Assembly: GCA_030220185.1 (NCBI GenBank)
Contig: JASPKZ010004199.1
Coordinates: forward strand, 2,464,001-2,528,000
Direction of reading: 5' to 3'
Length of the DNA: 64,000 nt
Source of the DNA: Diploptera punctata
Taxonomy: Eukaryota > Arthropoda > Insecta > Blattodea > Blaberidae
Positions 63,686 through 64,000 of the stretch are shown here, in pieces. The notes under the pieces were generated by a model. The model made no database searches. It was not told where the DNA came from and saw only the letters and a program-made list of their open reading frames with translations. The translations under genes and the position numbers were made by a program. Numbering within the stretch: the first letter of the stretch is position 1; the number at the start of each line of letters is the position of its first letter.

Positions 63686-63759
63686 GCCTGAATTAGCTCA
63701 ATGGTTAAGAGCATCAGCACGGAAAGCTGAAGGTTCAGGGTTTGATTCCCGGTTCAGGC
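63686..63759 (+). repeat. tRNA-like domain (E1, right arm)
   Basis: Acceptor GCCTGAA / TTCAGGC seven of seven. D arm AGCTC..GAGC, anticodon stem TCAGC/GCTGA with seven-base loop ACGGAAA (C at 33), box B GGGTTTGATTCCC. Better preserved than most, but part of a repeat. Confidence 0.65.
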
Positions 63760-63896
63760 ATACACTTTTCTCTTTACCATTTAATTACAATAATTTAGTT
63801 GTGTACTTGATATACTTATTTCTATCATAGTAACAGCTTTAGCTTCTTAATATTTTAATTATAAAAAAATAGTTTAGAAATGGAGTTGGTTATTTT

Positions 63897-64000
63897 ACTG
63901 GTTAATAATTAAGACATTTTGTCTGTACATTCTTACATCTTATGGTTGTTTTGTCGAACATATGTTTCAAGGCTTCTGAGCTCCATCGTCAGCGATTACA
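63897..64000 (-). mobile_element. PLE 3' terminus with hammerhead, cut by window edge
   Basis: Matches the 3' end of the PLE at 30480-31672 in reverse (CTTGAAACATATGTTCGAC, ATAAGATGTAAGAATGTACA). Core: CUGACGA 63992-63986, GAAA 63968-63965, palindromic ACAUAUGU, UU|CGA with stem I pairs UCG/CGA. Stem II is imperfect. Most of the element is outside. Confidence 0.65.

Larger units (their letters stand above)
63521..63788. mobile_element. tRNA-like foldback, family E1, compact palindrome
   Basis: Arms of about 113 bp (63521-63633 and 63676-63788) around a 42 bp loop. Each arm is GTAATTAAATGGTAAAGAGA border plus a tRNA-like unit. The E1 tail follows (AACAGCTTTAGCTTCTTAAT at 63830). Confidence 0.8.

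Overview
This window looks like intron and intergenic DNA from a large, AT-rich, transposon-filled arthropod genome. An insect is most likely, perhaps a cockroach or termite relative; that is inferred from protein similarity and transposon style, not proven. Only two cellular genes are recognisable. MRM3 (mitochondrial 16S/21S rRNA 2'-O-methyltransferase) runs leftwards from 17420, with exons at 16825-17420, 8115-8353 and 532-687, and continues past the left edge. GLOD4 (a two-domain VOC/glyoxalase-fold protein) runs rightwards from 18223, with exons at 18223-18312, 18433-18482, 29913-30178, 35874-36029 and 46623-46798. Its last exon(s) were not found and probably lie right of the window. All ten splice junctions have AG/GT and compatible phases. 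The two genes are divergent over an 802 bp spacer, so nearly everything else is intron of one or the other.

The introns hold nested mobile elements: a BEL/Pao LTR retrotransposon (49352-54693) whose reading frame is open but lacks reverse transcriptase; many LINE fragments; mariner, Tc1, pogo/Tigger-like and other DDE transposons with TIRs and TA duplications; tRNA-headed SINEs; RTE-like LINE deletion derivatives; and Penelope-like elements (PLEs) with GIY-YIG remnants at 27841-28660, 30480-31640 and 38345-40165. The right third is a stack: a 7.7 kb DDE transposon (55113-62813) carrying a Tc1/mariner-like element, a LINE with a second LINE tail inside it, an RNase H LINE split by a Tc1, and a MITE.

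The most interesting layer is a set of foldback (inverted-dimer) repeats. One class carries what read as hammerhead ribozyme (HHR) cores (CUGANGA, a stem II hairpin, GAAA, a tiny palindromic stem III and a U-H cleavage site) and matches the 3' ends of the PLEs here. Seven such insertions have 11-17 bp target-site duplications; the smallest is a 113 bp unit holding little more than one HHR. In the PLE copies the HHR core overlaps the last codons and stop codon of the PLE reading frame. A second class has the same inverted-dimer habit and 11-15 bp duplications but carries tRNA-like cloverleaf sequence instead. My working hypothesis is one PLE-like mobilisation route used by parasites whose RNA ends are set by a self-cleaving ribozyme or by a tRNA-like domain. 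HHRs in PLEs are established; the overlap with the PLE stop codon, the extra conserved core nucleotide and the tRNA-like parallel are what I would check first.
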